Positions 25,689 through 35,136 of a stretch of 64,000 bases of DNA are shown piece after piece. The notes beneath the pieces were generated by a model. The model was not told where the DNA came from and searched no databases. It was given only the letters and a program-made list of their open reading frames with translations. The stretch comes from Oceaniglobus indicus. GTDB taxonomy: Bacteria; Pseudomonadota; Alphaproteobacteria; Rhodobacterales; Rhodobacteraceae. Each line of letters opens with the position of its first letter. Position 1 is the stretch's first letter. The translations under genes were made by a program, and so were the position numbers. The stretch spans positions 434,001 through 498,000 of the forward strand of contig NZ_NMZM01000002.1 of the NCBI RefSeq assembly GCF_002751875.1. The letters run 5' to 3'.

Positions 25689-26798
25689 TTGACCGATACC
25701 CTGAACGACCGTCTTGCCGACTATACCGCCGTTGCCGCCGAGCTGGGCGTCGATGCCGTCGCCCTGGTGCCGGGTCCGAACTTTGCGCGCGCCGTGCAGC
25801 ACCCCTTCAGCAGCCACGAACGCCCGTTCGTCCTGATCGCGCCCGTCGATCGGGCGCCGGTCGCGCTGGTGCCCAACCTCGAATTGGGCAGCTGGGATCT
25901 GGTCGGCTTCGACGGTCAGGTGTTCGACTGGCGCGATCAGGATGGCTATGACGCGGCGTTCGGGGCCATGCTGTCGGCGCTGAAGATTGGATCGCTGGCC
26001 GTCGAAGGGCAGGTGATGCGCGTGTTCGTGCACCATGCGATGTTGCGGGCACAGCCGGACCTGCGGATCGTCGACGGTGAGGTGGCGATTTCGGCGCTGC
26101 GGATGATCAAGACCGATGCCGACATCGAAGCGATGCAGGCCGCCATCGACATTTCCGAACGCGCGCTGGCCATCACGCTCGAGTCCGTGCGGCTGGGGCA
26201 AACAGAAAAGCAGGTGGAACAACGGCTGGTGCAGGCGCTGTTCGCCGAAGGTGCGGATGGTCTGGCGTTCTCGCCCATCGTCGCGGCCGGCGACGGATCG
26301 GCCCGCCCCCATGCCAAGGCCCGCGACGATTACGCGCTGAAGGCGGGTGACCCGCTGCTGATCGATTTCGGCGCCGCCAAGAACGGGTTTGCCGCCGACA
26401 TCACGCGCACCGTGTTCCTGGACCACGTCACAGACGAAGGGCGCGCGGTGTACGACACCGTCCTGCGCGCCAACATGGCCGGGCTGGAGGTGACGCGGGC
26501 CGGGGTCACCGCCCACCGGATCGACGACGTCGTGACCGGCGTGCTGGAAGCGTCGCCCTTTGCCGACCGGATCCGCACCAAGACGGGTCACGGCCTGGGC
26601 CGCGAGGTGCACGAGGCCCCGTATATCATGCGCGGCAATCATCTGGAATTACCCGCGGGAACGGTTTACACCAACGAACCCGGTCTTTACGAGATCGACA
26701 ACTTCGGCGTCCGCATCGAGGATGACGTGTTGGTCACCGAAGACGGATACAAGTCGCTGACAAGCTTTCCCAAGGACCTCACGGTTTTGAAATGCTGA
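25689..26798 (+). CDS. M24-family (Xaa-Pro type) aminopeptidase
   Basis: About 369 residues with a creatinase-like N-terminal domain and a pita-bread C-terminal domain. All metal ligands are visible in order: LLIDFGAAKNG, DITRTVF, TGHGLGREVHEAP, TNEPGLY and VRIEDDV. It would cleave imported peptides with a penultimate proline. No ATG is available after the terminator, so TTG 25689 is the most likely start; a GTG at 25623 lies before the hairpin. Its stop overlaps the DppB-type start (ATGCTGA). Confidence 0.85.
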   Translation: MTDTLNDRLADYTAVAAELGVDAVALVPGPNFARAVQHPFSSHERPFVLIAPVDRAPVALVPNLELGSWDLVGFDGQVFDWRDQDGYDAAFGAMLSALKIGSLAVEGQVMRVFVHHAMLRAQPDLRIVDGEVAISALRMIKTDADIEAMQAAIDISERALAITLESVRLGQTEKQVEQRLVQALFAEGADGLAFSPIVAAGDGSARPHAKARDDYALKAGDPLLIDFGAAKNGFAADITRTVFLDHVTDEGRAVYDTVLRANMAGLEVTRAGVTAHRIDDVVTGVLEASPFADRIRTKTGHGLGREVHEAPYIMRGNHLELPAGTVYTNEPGLYEIDNFGVRIEDDVLVTEDGYKSLTSFPKDLTVLKC

Positions 26799-27799
26799 AT
26801 TACGTCCTGAGCCGCCTTCTGACCTTCATTCCGACCTTCATCGGTGTGACGCTGATTTCCTTCGGATTCATCCGCGCGCTGCCCGGCGACCCAATCGTCG
26901 TGATGGCCGGTGAACGTGGCATGACCCCCGAACGCTATGCCGAGCTGTCGGCGCAATTCGGGTTCGACCGCCCGATCTTCGTGCAGTTCTGGGAATATCT
27001 GACCGGCGTGCTTCAGGGCGATCTGGGCAATTCCTTTGTCACCAAGCGGCCCGTCTGGGACGAATTCTTCGCCCTGTTTCCCGCCACGCTCGAGCTGTCG
27101 TTCTGCGCGATGATCTTTTCCATCGCGCTGGGCATCCCGGCCGGCGTGATCGCGGCGGTGAACCGCGGCAAGTTCTTCGATCGCGCGCTGATGTCCACCG
27201 CGCTGGTCGGGTATTCGATGCCGATCTTCTGGTGGGCGCTGCTGCTGATCATCATCTTCTCGGGCAACCTGGGATGGACGCCGGTGTCGGGCCGGATCAG
27301 CCTGATGTATTATTTCCCCAACGCGACGGGCTTCATGCTGATCGACTCGCTGGCTTCGGGGCAGAAGGGGGCGTTCGCGTCGGCGGTTCAGCACCTGATC
27401 CTGCCGACGATCGTTCTGGGCACCATTCCCCTGGCCGTGATCGCGCGCCAGACGCGGTCGGCCATGCTGGAAGTGTTGGGCGAGGATTATATCCGCACCG
27501 CCCGCGCCAAGGGTCTGACCTCGGGTCGGATCAACGGCATCCACGCGCTGCGCAACGCCTTGATCCCGGTCGTCACCGTGATCGGCCTTTCGGTCGGCAC
27601 GCTGCTGGCCGGCGCGATCCTGACCGAGACGATCTTTTCGTGGCCGGGCATCGGCAAGTGGATGGTCGACAGCATTTTCCGGCGCGATTATCCGGTGGTG
27701 CAGGGCGGTCTGCTGTTGATCGCGGTAATGGTCATGGTCGTGAACCTGACTGTCGACATGCTGTATGGGCTGATCAATCCGAAGATCAGGAAGCGCTGA
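26792..27799 (+). CDS. Dipeptide ABC transporter permease (DppB type)
   Basis: A 335-residue inner-membrane permease. The first helix FIPTFIGVTLISFGFIRALPGDP is typical of DppB, and the EAA loop is DYIRTARAKGLTSGRINGIHALRNALIPV at about residues 230-258. It begins within the stop codon of the M24 gene. It pairs with the next gene to form the channel for peptides bound by the upstream binding protein. Confidence 0.93.
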   Translation: MLNYVLSRLLTFIPTFIGVTLISFGFIRALPGDPIVVMAGERGMTPERYAELSAQFGFDRPIFVQFWEYLTGVLQGDLGNSFVTKRPVWDEFFALFPATLELSFCAMIFSIALGIPAGVIAAVNRGKFFDRALMSTALVGYSMPIFWWALLLIIIFSGNLGWTPVSGRISLMYYFPNATGFMLIDSLASGQKGAFASAVQHLILPTIVLGTIPLAVIARQTRSAMLEVLGEDYIRTARAKGLTSGRINGIHALRNALIPVVTVIGLSVGTLLAGAILTETIFSWPGIGKWMVDSIFRRDYPVVQGGLLLIAVMVMVVNLTVDMLYGLINPKIRKR

Positions 27800-27839
27800 T
27801 CTTGGCCGCCCCGAAACCGAAGAAACAGGACAGCCATTG

Positions 27840-28745
27840 ATGGACGACGCCCTTTCCGCAGAAGCCGCCCAGGTCCACGCCCGCCCCGGGCGGCTGCGCG
27901 AATTCTGGTTCTATTTCCGCGAAAACCGCGGCGCGGTCATCGGATTGTGGATCTTTGCCGTCTTCGCGATTCTGGCCCTGTTCGGCCCGTGGATCGCACC
28001 GCACGATGCGACGACGCAGTTCCGGTCCGACACCCTGCTGCCACCGGCCTGGCAGGAGGGGGGAAGCCGGAAATACGTCCTTGGCACCGATCCCCTGGGG
28101 CGCGACATGCTGTCGCGGCTGATCGTCGGGGCGCGGTTCTCGTTCTTCGTGGGCGTCGTCGTCGTCACCGTTGCGGCGTCCGGGGGCATCATGATCGGGC
28201 TGATCGCGGGCTTTGCGCCGCGCTGGGTCGACAGCATCATCATGCGGATCATGGACATCATCCTGGCGTTTCCGTCGCTGTTGCTGGCGTTGGTGCTGGT
28301 GGCGGTTCTGGGGCCGTCGCTGACCAATGCGATGATCGCCATCGCCATCGTGCTGCAACCCCATTACGTGCGCCTGACCCGGGCCAGCGTGCTGTCGGAA
28401 AAGCAGAAGGATTACGTCACCTCGGCGCGGGTCGCGGGGGCCGGATATTTCCGGCTGATGTTCGTCACCGTCCTTCCGAATTGCCTGGCGCCGATCATCG
28501 TGCAGGCCGCGCTGTCGTTTTCGACCGCGATCCTCGACGCCGCCGCGCTCGGCTTCCTCGGCATGGGGGCGCAGCCGCCGACGCCCGAATGGGGCACCAT
28601 GCTGGCCGAGGCGCGCGAATTCATCCTGCGTGCCTGGTGGGTCGTGACCTTTCCCGGTCTGGCGATCCTGATCACCGTGCTTGCGATCAACCTGATGGGC
28701 GACGGGTTGCGCGATGCGCTTGACCCCAAGCTGAAACGGAGCTGA
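27840..28745 (+). CDS. Dipeptide ABC transporter permease (DppC type)
   Basis: A 301-residue permease. The N-terminal helix GAVIGLWIFAVFAILALFGPWIAPHD and the typical KYVLGTDPLGRDMLSRLIVGAR segment identify DppC. The EAA loop KDYVTSARVAGAGYFRLMFVTVLPN is near the middle. ATG 27840 is chosen over the adjacent TTG. It lies four bases before the first ATPase gene. Confidence 0.93.
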   Translation: MDDALSAEAAQVHARPGRLREFWFYFRENRGAVIGLWIFAVFAILALFGPWIAPHDATTQFRSDTLLPPAWQEGGSRKYVLGTDPLGRDMLSRLIVGARFSFFVGVVVVTVAASGGIMIGLIAGFAPRWVDSIIMRIMDIILAFPSLLLALVLVAVLGPSLTNAMIAIAIVLQPHYVRLTRASVLSEKQKDYVTSARVAGAGYFRLMFVTVLPNCLAPIIVQAALSFSTAILDAAALGFLGMGAQPPTPEWGTMLAEAREFILRAWWVVTFPGLAILITVLAINLMGDGLRDALDPKLKRS

Positions 28746-28749
28746 GCCC

Positions 28750-29727
28750 ATGCCGCTGCTGCGCATCCGCAACCTGAGCGTCGATTTCGCCACTGCCTCC
28801 GGGGCCTTCCGCGCCGTGGATGCCGTTGATCAGGATATCGACACCGGTGAAATCCTGGCCATCGTCGGCGAAAGCGGGTCGGGCAAATCGGTGTCGATGC
28901 TGGCGCTGATGGGCCTCTTGCCCTGGACCGCCACCGTCACGGCGGACGAGATCACGTTCGACGACCGCGACCTTCTGAACATGGATCGGCGCGCCCGCCG
29001 GCGGATCGTGGGCAACGACCTTGCCATGATCTTTCAGGAACCGATGTCGTCGCTGAACCCCTGTTTCACCGTCGGCTGGCAGATCAAGGAGGCGCTGCGC
29101 TATCACTTGCGTCTGGGCCGTGCCGAACGGCACGCCCGCGCCATCGAGCTGTTCGAACAGGTCGGCATCCCGGATCCCGAAAAGCGGCTGTCGGCGTTCC
29201 CGCACCAGTTGTCGGGCGGCATGAACCAGCGCGCGATGATCGCCATGGCCATCGCCTGCAAACCCAAGCTTTTGATCGCCGACGAACCGACGACCGCGCT
29301 GGACGTCACTATTCAGGCGCAGATCCTGGATCTGCTGGCGGACCTGCGGCGCGAGACCGGCATGGGCCTGGTCCTGATCACCCACGACATGGGCGTGGTG
29401 GCCGAAACCGCCGAACGCGTCAGCGTGCAATACGCCGGCCAGAAGGTCGAGGAACAGGCGGTGGGCGATCTGTTCAACACGCCGCACCATCCCTATACCG
29501 GCGCGCTGCTGGACGCATTGCCCGAACGCGCGACCGAAAAGATGCTGCCGACGATTCCCGGTGTCGTGCCGGGACAGTTCGACCGGCCCGCCGGGTGCCT
29601 GTTTTCGCCCCGGTGCAAGTTCGCCGATGCGAAATGCAAATCGACCCCTCCCGCACCCCTGGGGGCCGACTTGGGCCATGCGCGCTGCTTCTATCCGCTG
29701 AATGCCAACGAAAGGGTTGCATCATGA
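28750..29727 (+). CDS. Dipeptide ABC transporter ATP-binding protein (DppD type)
   Basis: A 325-residue ATPase. Walker A is GESGSGKSV, the signature LSGGMNQRA, Walker [13 protein letters not shown], and the switch histidine lies in [11 protein letters not shown]. The C-terminal oligopeptide-transporter extension contains the [12 protein letters not shown] cysteine cluster. Its stop overlaps the DppF-type start as ATGA. Confidence 0.93.
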   Translation: MPLLRIRNLSVDFATASGAFRAVDAVDQDIDTGEILAIVGESGSGKSVSMLALMGLLPWTATVTADEITFDDRDLLNMDRRARRRIVGNDLAMIFQEPMSSLNPCFTVGWQIKEALRYHLRLGRAERHARAIELFEQVGIPDPEKRLSAFPHQLSGGMNQRAMIAMAIACKPKLLIADEPTTALDVTIQAQILDLLADLRRETGMGLVLITHDMGVVAETAERVSVQYAGQKVEEQAVGDLFNTPHHPYTGALLDALPERATEKMLPTIPGVVPGQFDRPAGCLFSPRCKFADAKCKSTPPAPLGADLGHARCFYPLNANERVAS

Positions 29728-30710
29728 CCGACGCCCCGATCATGCAGGCCCGTGACCTGCAACGGCACTATGACGTCAGTGGCGGCTTCCTGCGCAAATC
29801 CCGGGTGCTGAAAGCAGTCGCCGGTCTGGATTTCGACGTGCGCGCCGGTGCCACGCTGGCCGTCGTGGGCGAATCCGGCTGTGGCAAATCCACCTTGGCC
29901 CGCATGGTCTCGATGATCGAGGAGCCGACCGAGGGCAGCCTGACACTGAACGGCAAACCGGTGGTCAAGGCCGATTGGGCCGACCTGCGCCAGTCGGTTC
30001 AGATCGTGTTCCAGGATCCCTACGGCTCGTTGAACCCGCGTCAGAGGATCGGCACGATCCTGATGGAACCGCTGGTGATCAACACCAAGCTGTCACGGGC
30101 CGAGCGTGAGAAGAAGGCGCGCGACATGCTGGGCCTTGTGGGTCTTCGCCCCGAACATTTCGACCGCTATCCGCACATGTTTTCCGGTGGACAGCGCCAG
30201 CGTATCGCCATCGCCCGCGCGCTGATGCTGGATCCCAAGGTTCTGGTGCTGGATGAACCCGTGTCGGCGCTGGACCTGTCGATCCAGAGCGCAATCCTGA
30301 ACCTGCTGCTGGAACTTCAGGAGCGGCTGCAACTGGCCTATGTGTTCATCAGCCACGATCTCAGCGTCGTGCGTCACATCGCGGACGAGGTGATCGTCAT
30401 GTATCTGGGGCGCGCGGTCGAAAAGGGCCCCAAGGCCGACGTGTTCGATGCGCCCTTTCACCCCTATACCAAGGCGCTGCTGTCGGCGACGCCCCGGGCC
30501 GAACCCGGCGCGGCGAAGGAACGCATCAAGCTCAGCGGTGAATTGCCGTCGCCCCTGTCGATTCCCGACGGATGCCCCTTTGCGCCGCGATGCTGGAAGG
30601 CACAGGCCAAATGCCGCGCGGAATTGCCCCTGCTGAACAATGAACGTCACACCGCGGCCTGTTTTTTCCCCGAGAACCAGGGCACCGCTTCGCCTTCGGC
30701 CGACGCGTGA
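29724..30710 (+). CDS. Dipeptide ABC transporter ATP-binding protein (DppF type)
   Basis: A 328-residue second ATPase of the operon. Walker A is GESGCGKST, signature FSGGQRQRIA, Walker B VLVLDEPVSALD, switch FISHDLSVVRH. The start at 29724 follows AAAGGG and overlaps the DppD-type stop; the longer open frame lies inside that gene. The C-terminal region (CPFAPRCWKAQAKC) repeats the oligopeptide ATPase cysteine cluster. Confidence 0.93.
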   Translation: MTDAPIMQARDLQRHYDVSGGFLRKSRVLKAVAGLDFDVRAGATLAVVGESGCGKSTLARMVSMIEEPTEGSLTLNGKPVVKADWADLRQSVQIVFQDPYGSLNPRQRIGTILMEPLVINTKLSRAEREKKARDMLGLVGLRPEHFDRYPHMFSGGQRQRIAIARALMLDPKVLVLDEPVSALDLSIQSAILNLLLELQERLQLAYVFISHDLSVVRHIADEVIVMYLGRAVEKGPKADVFDAPFHPYTKALLSATPRAEPGAAKERIKLSGELPSPLSIPDGCPFAPRCWKAQAKCRAELPLLNNERHTAACFFPENQGTASPSADA

Positions 30711-30767
30711 CAGGGTCCGGCCCGGGGCACGACGCCGACTTACCGAAACCGCCAGAGAGGGCATGGC

Positions 30768-31541
30768 ATGAAACTGGCGGTCTGGCAGACGGAACCCCAT
30801 AACGGCCCGGACGCGGCGCTGACGGCATTGGACGCGGCAGCGCGTGATGCGGCGGGCGCCGATGTCTTGCTGGCCCCGGAAATGGCGATCGGCGGCTATG
30901 CCATTGCACCCGGCCTGATCCGCCATCACGCTGGCATGGCCGATGGGCTGATCGCCCGGATCGCCGAGATCTGCACGCGCCATGACATCGCCATCGTCTG
31001 CGGGCTGGCGCTGCCCGGCCATCCGCTGCCGCTGAACGGTGCCGTCGCCATCGACCGCACCGGCCGCGAGTTGTCCCGCTATGCCAAGACGCATCTGTTC
31101 GGCCCCACAGACAATGGGCGTTTCATGCCCGGTGAGACGATATCGCCGGTGTTCGATCTGGCAGGATGGAAGGTCGCGCTGGCGATCTGTTACGACATCG
31201 AATTTCCCGAACTGGCGCAGGCGCTGGCGCAGCGGGGGGCCGATCTGCTCCTGGTGCCGACCGCGAACATGGTGCCGTTCGACAGCGTGGCCCAGCGGAT
31301 GGTGCCGACACGGGCCGAGGAAAACGCCGTCTGCATCGCCTATGCCAATCTTGCCGGCGTCGAGGGCGAGGTGACCTATGGCGGTTTGTCCTGTATCTGC
31401 GGGGCCGACGGCGATGATCTGGCCCGCGCCGGTCACGACAGGTCGGAAACGATCACCGCCACCCTGTCACGCGATGGCCTGGACCGGGCGCGCACCCTTC
31501 AGACCCATCGCACCGACCGCCGTCCCGAGCTTTTCACCTGA
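30768..31541 (+). CDS. Nitrilase-superfamily amidase, DavA-like (5-aminovaleramide amidase type)
   Basis: A 257-residue carbon-nitrogen hydrolase. The catalytic triad is readable as Glu38 (APEMAIGGY), Lys107 (YAKTHLFG) and Cys141 (ICYDIEFPE). The stretch LAGWKVALAICYDIEFPE and the later LVPTANMVP closely resemble the DavA amidase of Pseudomonas lysine catabolism as I recall it. It sits immediately before a DavB-like 2-monooxygenase, whose amide product such an enzyme would hydrolyse. It could also act on another amino-acid-derived amide. Confidence 0.78.
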   Translation: MKLAVWQTEPHNGPDAALTALDAAARDAAGADVLLAPEMAIGGYAIAPGLIRHHAGMADGLIARIAEICTRHDIAIVCGLALPGHPLPLNGAVAIDRTGRELSRYAKTHLFGPTDNGRFMPGETISPVFDLAGWKVALAICYDIEFPELAQALAQRGADLLLVPTANMVPFDSVAQRMVPTRAEENAVCIAYANLAGVEGEVTYGGLSCICGADGDDLARAGHDRSETITATLSRDGLDRARTLQTHRTDRRPELFT

Positions 31542-31561
31542 GCACAAGAGAGGCCGCACAT

Positions 31562-33202
31562 ATGACGATGTCCCTTTTCGGCCCGGATTTCCCCTTTGCC
31601 TATGACGATTGGATCGCGCATCCGGCGGGCATTGGCGCGCTGCCCGACACGGCCCACGGCGCCAAGGTGGCGATCATCGGGTCCGGCGCGGCGGGGATCG
31701 TCGCGGGATATGAGCTGATGAAACTGGGCGCGCGGCCCGTGGTGTTCGAGGCGGGCGCCTTTGGCGGGCGGTTGCGGTCACACCGGTTCGAAGGCACCGA
31801 CGTGATCGCCGAAATGGGCGGTATGCGGTTCCCGGTCTCATCGCGCGGGTTCTGGCATTATGCCGACCTATTGGGGCTGGACAGCGCGCCGTTCCCGAAC
31901 CCGCTGACCCCCGCTGCCGGGTCCACCGTGATCGACCTGCTGGGCCAGACGCATTATGCGCAAACGCTGGCCGACCTGCCGGCCCTGTATCACGAGGTCG
32001 CCGAAGCTTACGATGCGGCGCTGGAACAGGGGGCGGACTTCACCGCGTTGAAACAGGCCATCGCCGACCGTGATCCCGCCCGGATCAAGGAAATCTGGGA
32101 TCCCATAGTCCGCACGTGGGACGAACGGACGTTCTATGATTTCGTGGCCTCGTCCAGGGCGTTCCAGGGCCTCAGCTTTCGCCACCGCGAGGTGTTCGGC
32201 CAGGTCGGGTTCGGCACCGGCGGCTGGGATTCCGATTTCCCGAACTCCATGCTGGAAATCCTGCGGGTCAACGCCACGGAATGCGACGAAAACCAACGTT
32301 ACATCAAGGGCGGTGTCGCGCAGGTGCCCCACGGTTTGTGGCGCCATGCGCCAGACCGCATCGCCCATTGGCCGAAGGGCACAACATTGGCCGCGCTTAA
32401 CGGCGGTGCGCCGCGCGCCGGGGTGGCGCGGTTGCGGCGGGCCGACAACGGGCAGATCGACGTGACCGACCGCTGGGGGCGCTGTGACAGTTTCGACGCC
32501 GTGGTCGTCACCTGTCAGAGCCATATGCTGACCACCGCCATCGACACGGAAGAACGCCTGTTCAGCCACGAGATGTGGATGGCGCTGGACCGTACACGCT
32601 ATATGCAGTCGGCCAAGACGTTCGTGATGGTGGATCGCGCGTTCTGGAAAGACACCGATCCCGCCACCGGGCGCGACACCCTGTCGATGACCCTGACCGA
32701 CCGGATGACGCGCGGCACCTATCTGTTCGACAACGGGCCGGACCGCCCGTCGGTGATCTGTCTCAGCTACGCGTGGATGACCGATGCGCTGAAGGTGCTG
32801 CCGCTGGGGGTGGAAAAGCGGGTCGAATTGGCGCTGTCGGCGCTGGGACAGATCTATCCCGGTGTCGATATCCGCGGACATATCGTGGGCGAACCGGTGA
32901 CGATCAGCTGGGAGAACGAGGCGAACTTCCTTGGTGCGTTCAAGGGCGCGCTGCCGGGACATTACCGGTATAACCACCTGATGTTCGGTCATTTCATGCA
33001 GGATACCCTGCCTCAGCATGAGTGCGGCATCTTCCTGGCCGGGGATGGGGTCAGCTTCACCCCCGCCTGGGTCGAAGGCGCGGTGCAGACGGCGTTGAAC
33101 GCGACGGCCGGCGTGATCCGCCACCTGGGCGGCACGTTTCATACCGACAATCCATCACCCTGCGACCGCTATGACGCCTGGGGGCCGGTCAAGCTGCCGT
33201 GA
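31562..33202 (+). CDS. Flavin amino-acid 2-monooxygenase, DavB-like (L-lysine 2-monooxygenase type)
   Basis: A 546-residue flavin amine-oxidase-fold enzyme. FAD motif GSGAAG is at residues 40-45, FEAGAFGGRLRS follows, and the C-terminal FAD segment is IFLAGDGVSFTPAWVEGAVQT. The start FGPDFPFAYDDWIAHPAG and blocks such as FGQVGFGTGGWDSDFPNS and MWMALDRTRYMQSAKTF match remembered DavB sequences strongly. That family decarboxylates and oxygenates lysine to 5-aminovaleramide; tryptophan 2-monooxygenases are the alternative. The adjacent DavA-like amidase supports an amide product. No davT/davD genes lie next to it. AAGAGAGG precedes the ATG. Confidence 0.82.
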   Translation: MTMSLFGPDFPFAYDDWIAHPAGIGALPDTAHGAKVAIIGSGAAGIVAGYELMKLGARPVVFEAGAFGGRLRSHRFEGTDVIAEMGGMRFPVSSRGFWHYADLLGLDSAPFPNPLTPAAGSTVIDLLGQTHYAQTLADLPALYHEVAEAYDAALEQGADFTALKQAIADRDPARIKEIWDPIVRTWDERTFYDFVASSRAFQGLSFRHREVFGQVGFGTGGWDSDFPNSMLEILRVNATECDENQRYIKGGVAQVPHGLWRHAPDRIAHWPKGTTLAALNGGAPRAGVARLRRADNGQIDVTDRWGRCDSFDAVVVTCQSHMLTTAIDTEERLFSHEMWMALDRTRYMQSAKTFVMVDRAFWKDTDPATGRDTLSMTLTDRMTRGTYLFDNGPDRPSVICLSYAWMTDALKVLPLGVEKRVELALSALGQIYPGVDIRGHIVGEPVTISWENEANFLGAFKGALPGHYRYNHLMFGHFMQDTLPQHECGIFLAGDGVSFTPAWVEGAVQTALNATAGVIRHLGGTFHTDNPSPCDRYDAWGPVKLP

Positions 33203-33205
33203 TGC

Positions 33206-34180
33206 TCAGGCCGTGGCGCAGCGCACGAAATGGCCCGGCCCGATCTCGATCAACGCGGACTCGGCCGGCACGGAATACACGTCGGGACGCCCGATGTCTT
33301 CGGGGCAGAACCGGTAGCCCGCGGGTGGTTCGGGTGCTTTCCCGGCCCGGCGGTCGCGGTCGGGGTGCAGCACGGTGTCGGGATCGGGGATCGTGGCGAT
33401 CAGCTTGCGGGTATAGGGGTGCGTCGGGCGCGCGAAGATCGCGTCCCACCGGCCCAGTTCGACGATCTGGCCGAAATACATCACCGCTACGCGGTCGCTC
33501 ATGTGTTCGACGACGCCCAGATCGTGCGAGATCATCACGAAAGACAGCGACAGATCCTCTTGCAGGTCCAGCAACAGGTTGATGATCTGTGCGCGCACCG
33601 ACACGTCCAGCGCCGACACCGGCTCATCCAGCATCAGGATCCGCGGCCCCAGGATCAGGGCGCGGGCGATGCCGATGCGCTGTCGTTGACCGCCCGAGAA
33701 CTCGTGCGGGAAACGAGCGCCGTGTTCGGGCAACAGGCCGACCTTTTTCAGGATGTCGGCCACCCGGTCGTCGATTTCGCTGTTCGGCGTGCCGTGCAGG
33801 CGCAGGGGGGCCGCCAGCGACCGATGCACGGTCTGGCGCGGGTTCAGTGACGCATAAGGATCCTGAAACACCATCTGCGCGATGCGCGCGCGATCCATCC
33901 GGCCGGGGGCATTGTCGCCGATGATCGACTGCCCATCGACCAGGATGTCGCCCGATGTCGGCTCCTGCAGGCCCATGACGGCCAGCGCGGTGGTGGATTT
34001 GCCGCAACCGGATTCGCCGACGATCGACAGGCATTCGCCGTGGCCCAGCGACAGGTTGATGCCGCTGACCGCGCGCAACAGGCGGCGGTTGCGCGCAAAC
34101 AGCTTGTTGCCCACCGGGAAATGCACATGCAGATCGCGGATTTCCAGCAGCGGCGGCGCGGTGGTGGCGTTGTCCTTCAT
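33206..34180 (-). CDS. Peptide ABC transporter ATP-binding protein (DppF type), second system
   Basis: A 324-residue ATPase. Walker A GESGCGKST, Q-loop MVFQDPYASLNPRQ, signature FSGGQRQRIG, Walker B ILMLDEPVSALD and switch MISHDLGVVEH are all visible. It is the last gene of a minus-strand operon that meets the DavB-like gene tail to tail with three bases between stops. It overlaps the preceding ATPase gene as ATGA. Confidence 0.92.
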   Translation of the reverse strand: MKDNATTAPPLLEIRDLHVHFPVGNKLFARNRRLLRAVSGINLSLGHGECLSIVGESGCGKSTTALAVMGLQEPTSGDILVDGQSIIGDNAPGRMDRARIAQMVFQDPYASLNPRQTVHRSLAAPLRLHGTPNSEIDDRVADILKKVGLLPEHGARFPHEFSGGQRQRIGIARALILGPRILMLDEPVSALDVSVRAQIINLLLDLQEDLSLSFVMISHDLGVVEHMSDRVAVMYFGQIVELGRWDAIFARPTHPYTRKLIATIPDPDTVLHPDRDRRAGKAPEPPAGYRFCPEDIGRPDVYSVPAESALIEIGPGHFVRCATA

Positions 34181-35136
34181 TCCACACCTCCCGCCATGCC
34201 CGCCCGCAGGCGCGGATCGCGCACCGGATTGCGTGGCTCGAAACAGAACTCCTGCAACAGGGTGTCGCGGTCCTTGATCAGGCTGTCGATATCCACCAGC
34301 CGCTGCCGTCCCGCCGCGCCGTGCCGCGTGCCCAGACGGGGCAGGGCGCCCAGCAGGCCCTTGGTATAGGGGTGGCGCGGATCGGCGAACAGGTCATAGG
34401 TATCGCGTTCCTCGACCAGGCGGCCCGAATACATCACGCCGACCCGTTGGCACATGTTGGCGATCACCCCCAGGTCGTGCGAGATCAGCAGAACCGCCGT
34501 GCCCCGGGCCGCGCAGAGTTCGGCGATCAGTTTCAGCACCTCGTCCTGCACCGTCACGTCCAGGGCGGTCGTCGGTTCGTCCGCGATCAGAAGGTCGGGG
34601 TCGCAGGCCAGCGCGATGGCGATCATCACCCGCTGCCGCATCCCGCCCGACATCTGGTGCGGATAGGCGCGCACCCGTTCCTCGGGCGCGGGAACGTGGA
34701 CGGATGCCAGCGCATCGACGGCCTTGCGTCCCGCTTCGGCCCACCCCATGCCCTTGTGCAGCACGAACATCTCGGCGATCTGGCGGCCCACGGTCTTCAG
34801 CGGGTTCAGCGCCGTCATCGGCTCCTGAAAGATCATCGCGATCCTGTCGCCGCGCATCTGGCGCATGGCGCGATCGGTCAGATTCTGCAAATCGTCGCCC
34901 TTGAACAGGATCTGCCCTTGCGACACCTTCAGCGGTTTCTTCAGCAGCCGGATCAGCGACAGCGCGGTCAGGCTCTTGCCCGAACCGCTTTCGCCGACCA
35001 AGCCAAACGCCTCGCCCGGCATGATCGAAAAGCTGACGTCGCGGACGATATCCACCGATCCGCGCCGCCCCGGAATGCCGACATGCAGGTTCTTCAGCTC
35101 AAGCAGCGGGGCGTTGTGTTCGACGGGTTCATTCAT
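34177..35136 (-). CDS. Peptide ABC transporter ATP-binding protein (DppD type), second system
   Basis: A 319-residue ATPase. Walker [11 protein letters not shown]-loop [11 protein letters not shown], signature [10 protein letters not shown], Walker [13 protein letters not shown], switch [14 protein letters not shown] 35136 overlaps the DppC-type stop; the longer frame upstream of it is shadow. Partner of the adjacent DppF-type ATPase in one transporter. Confidence 0.92.
   Translation of the reverse strand: MNEPVEHNAPLLELKNLHVGIPGRRGSVDIVRDVSFSIMPGEAFGLVGESGSGKSLTALSLIRLLKKPLKVSQGQILFKGDDLQNLTDRAMRQMRGDRIAMIFQEPMTALNPLKTVGRQIAEMFVLHKGMGWAEAGRKAVDALASVHVPAPEERVRAYPHQMSGGMRQRVMIAIALACDPDLLIADEPTTALDVTVQDEVLKLIAELCAARGTAVLLISHDLGVIANMCQRVGVMYSGRLVEERDTYDLFADPRHPYTKGLLGALPRLGTRHGAAGRQRLVDIDSLIKDRDTLLQEFCFEPRNPVRDPRLRAGMAGGVE

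Noticed and set aside
30093-31436. 447-codon open frame opposite the DppF-type and amidase genes
   Set aside because: It spans two genes with intact motifs on the other strand.
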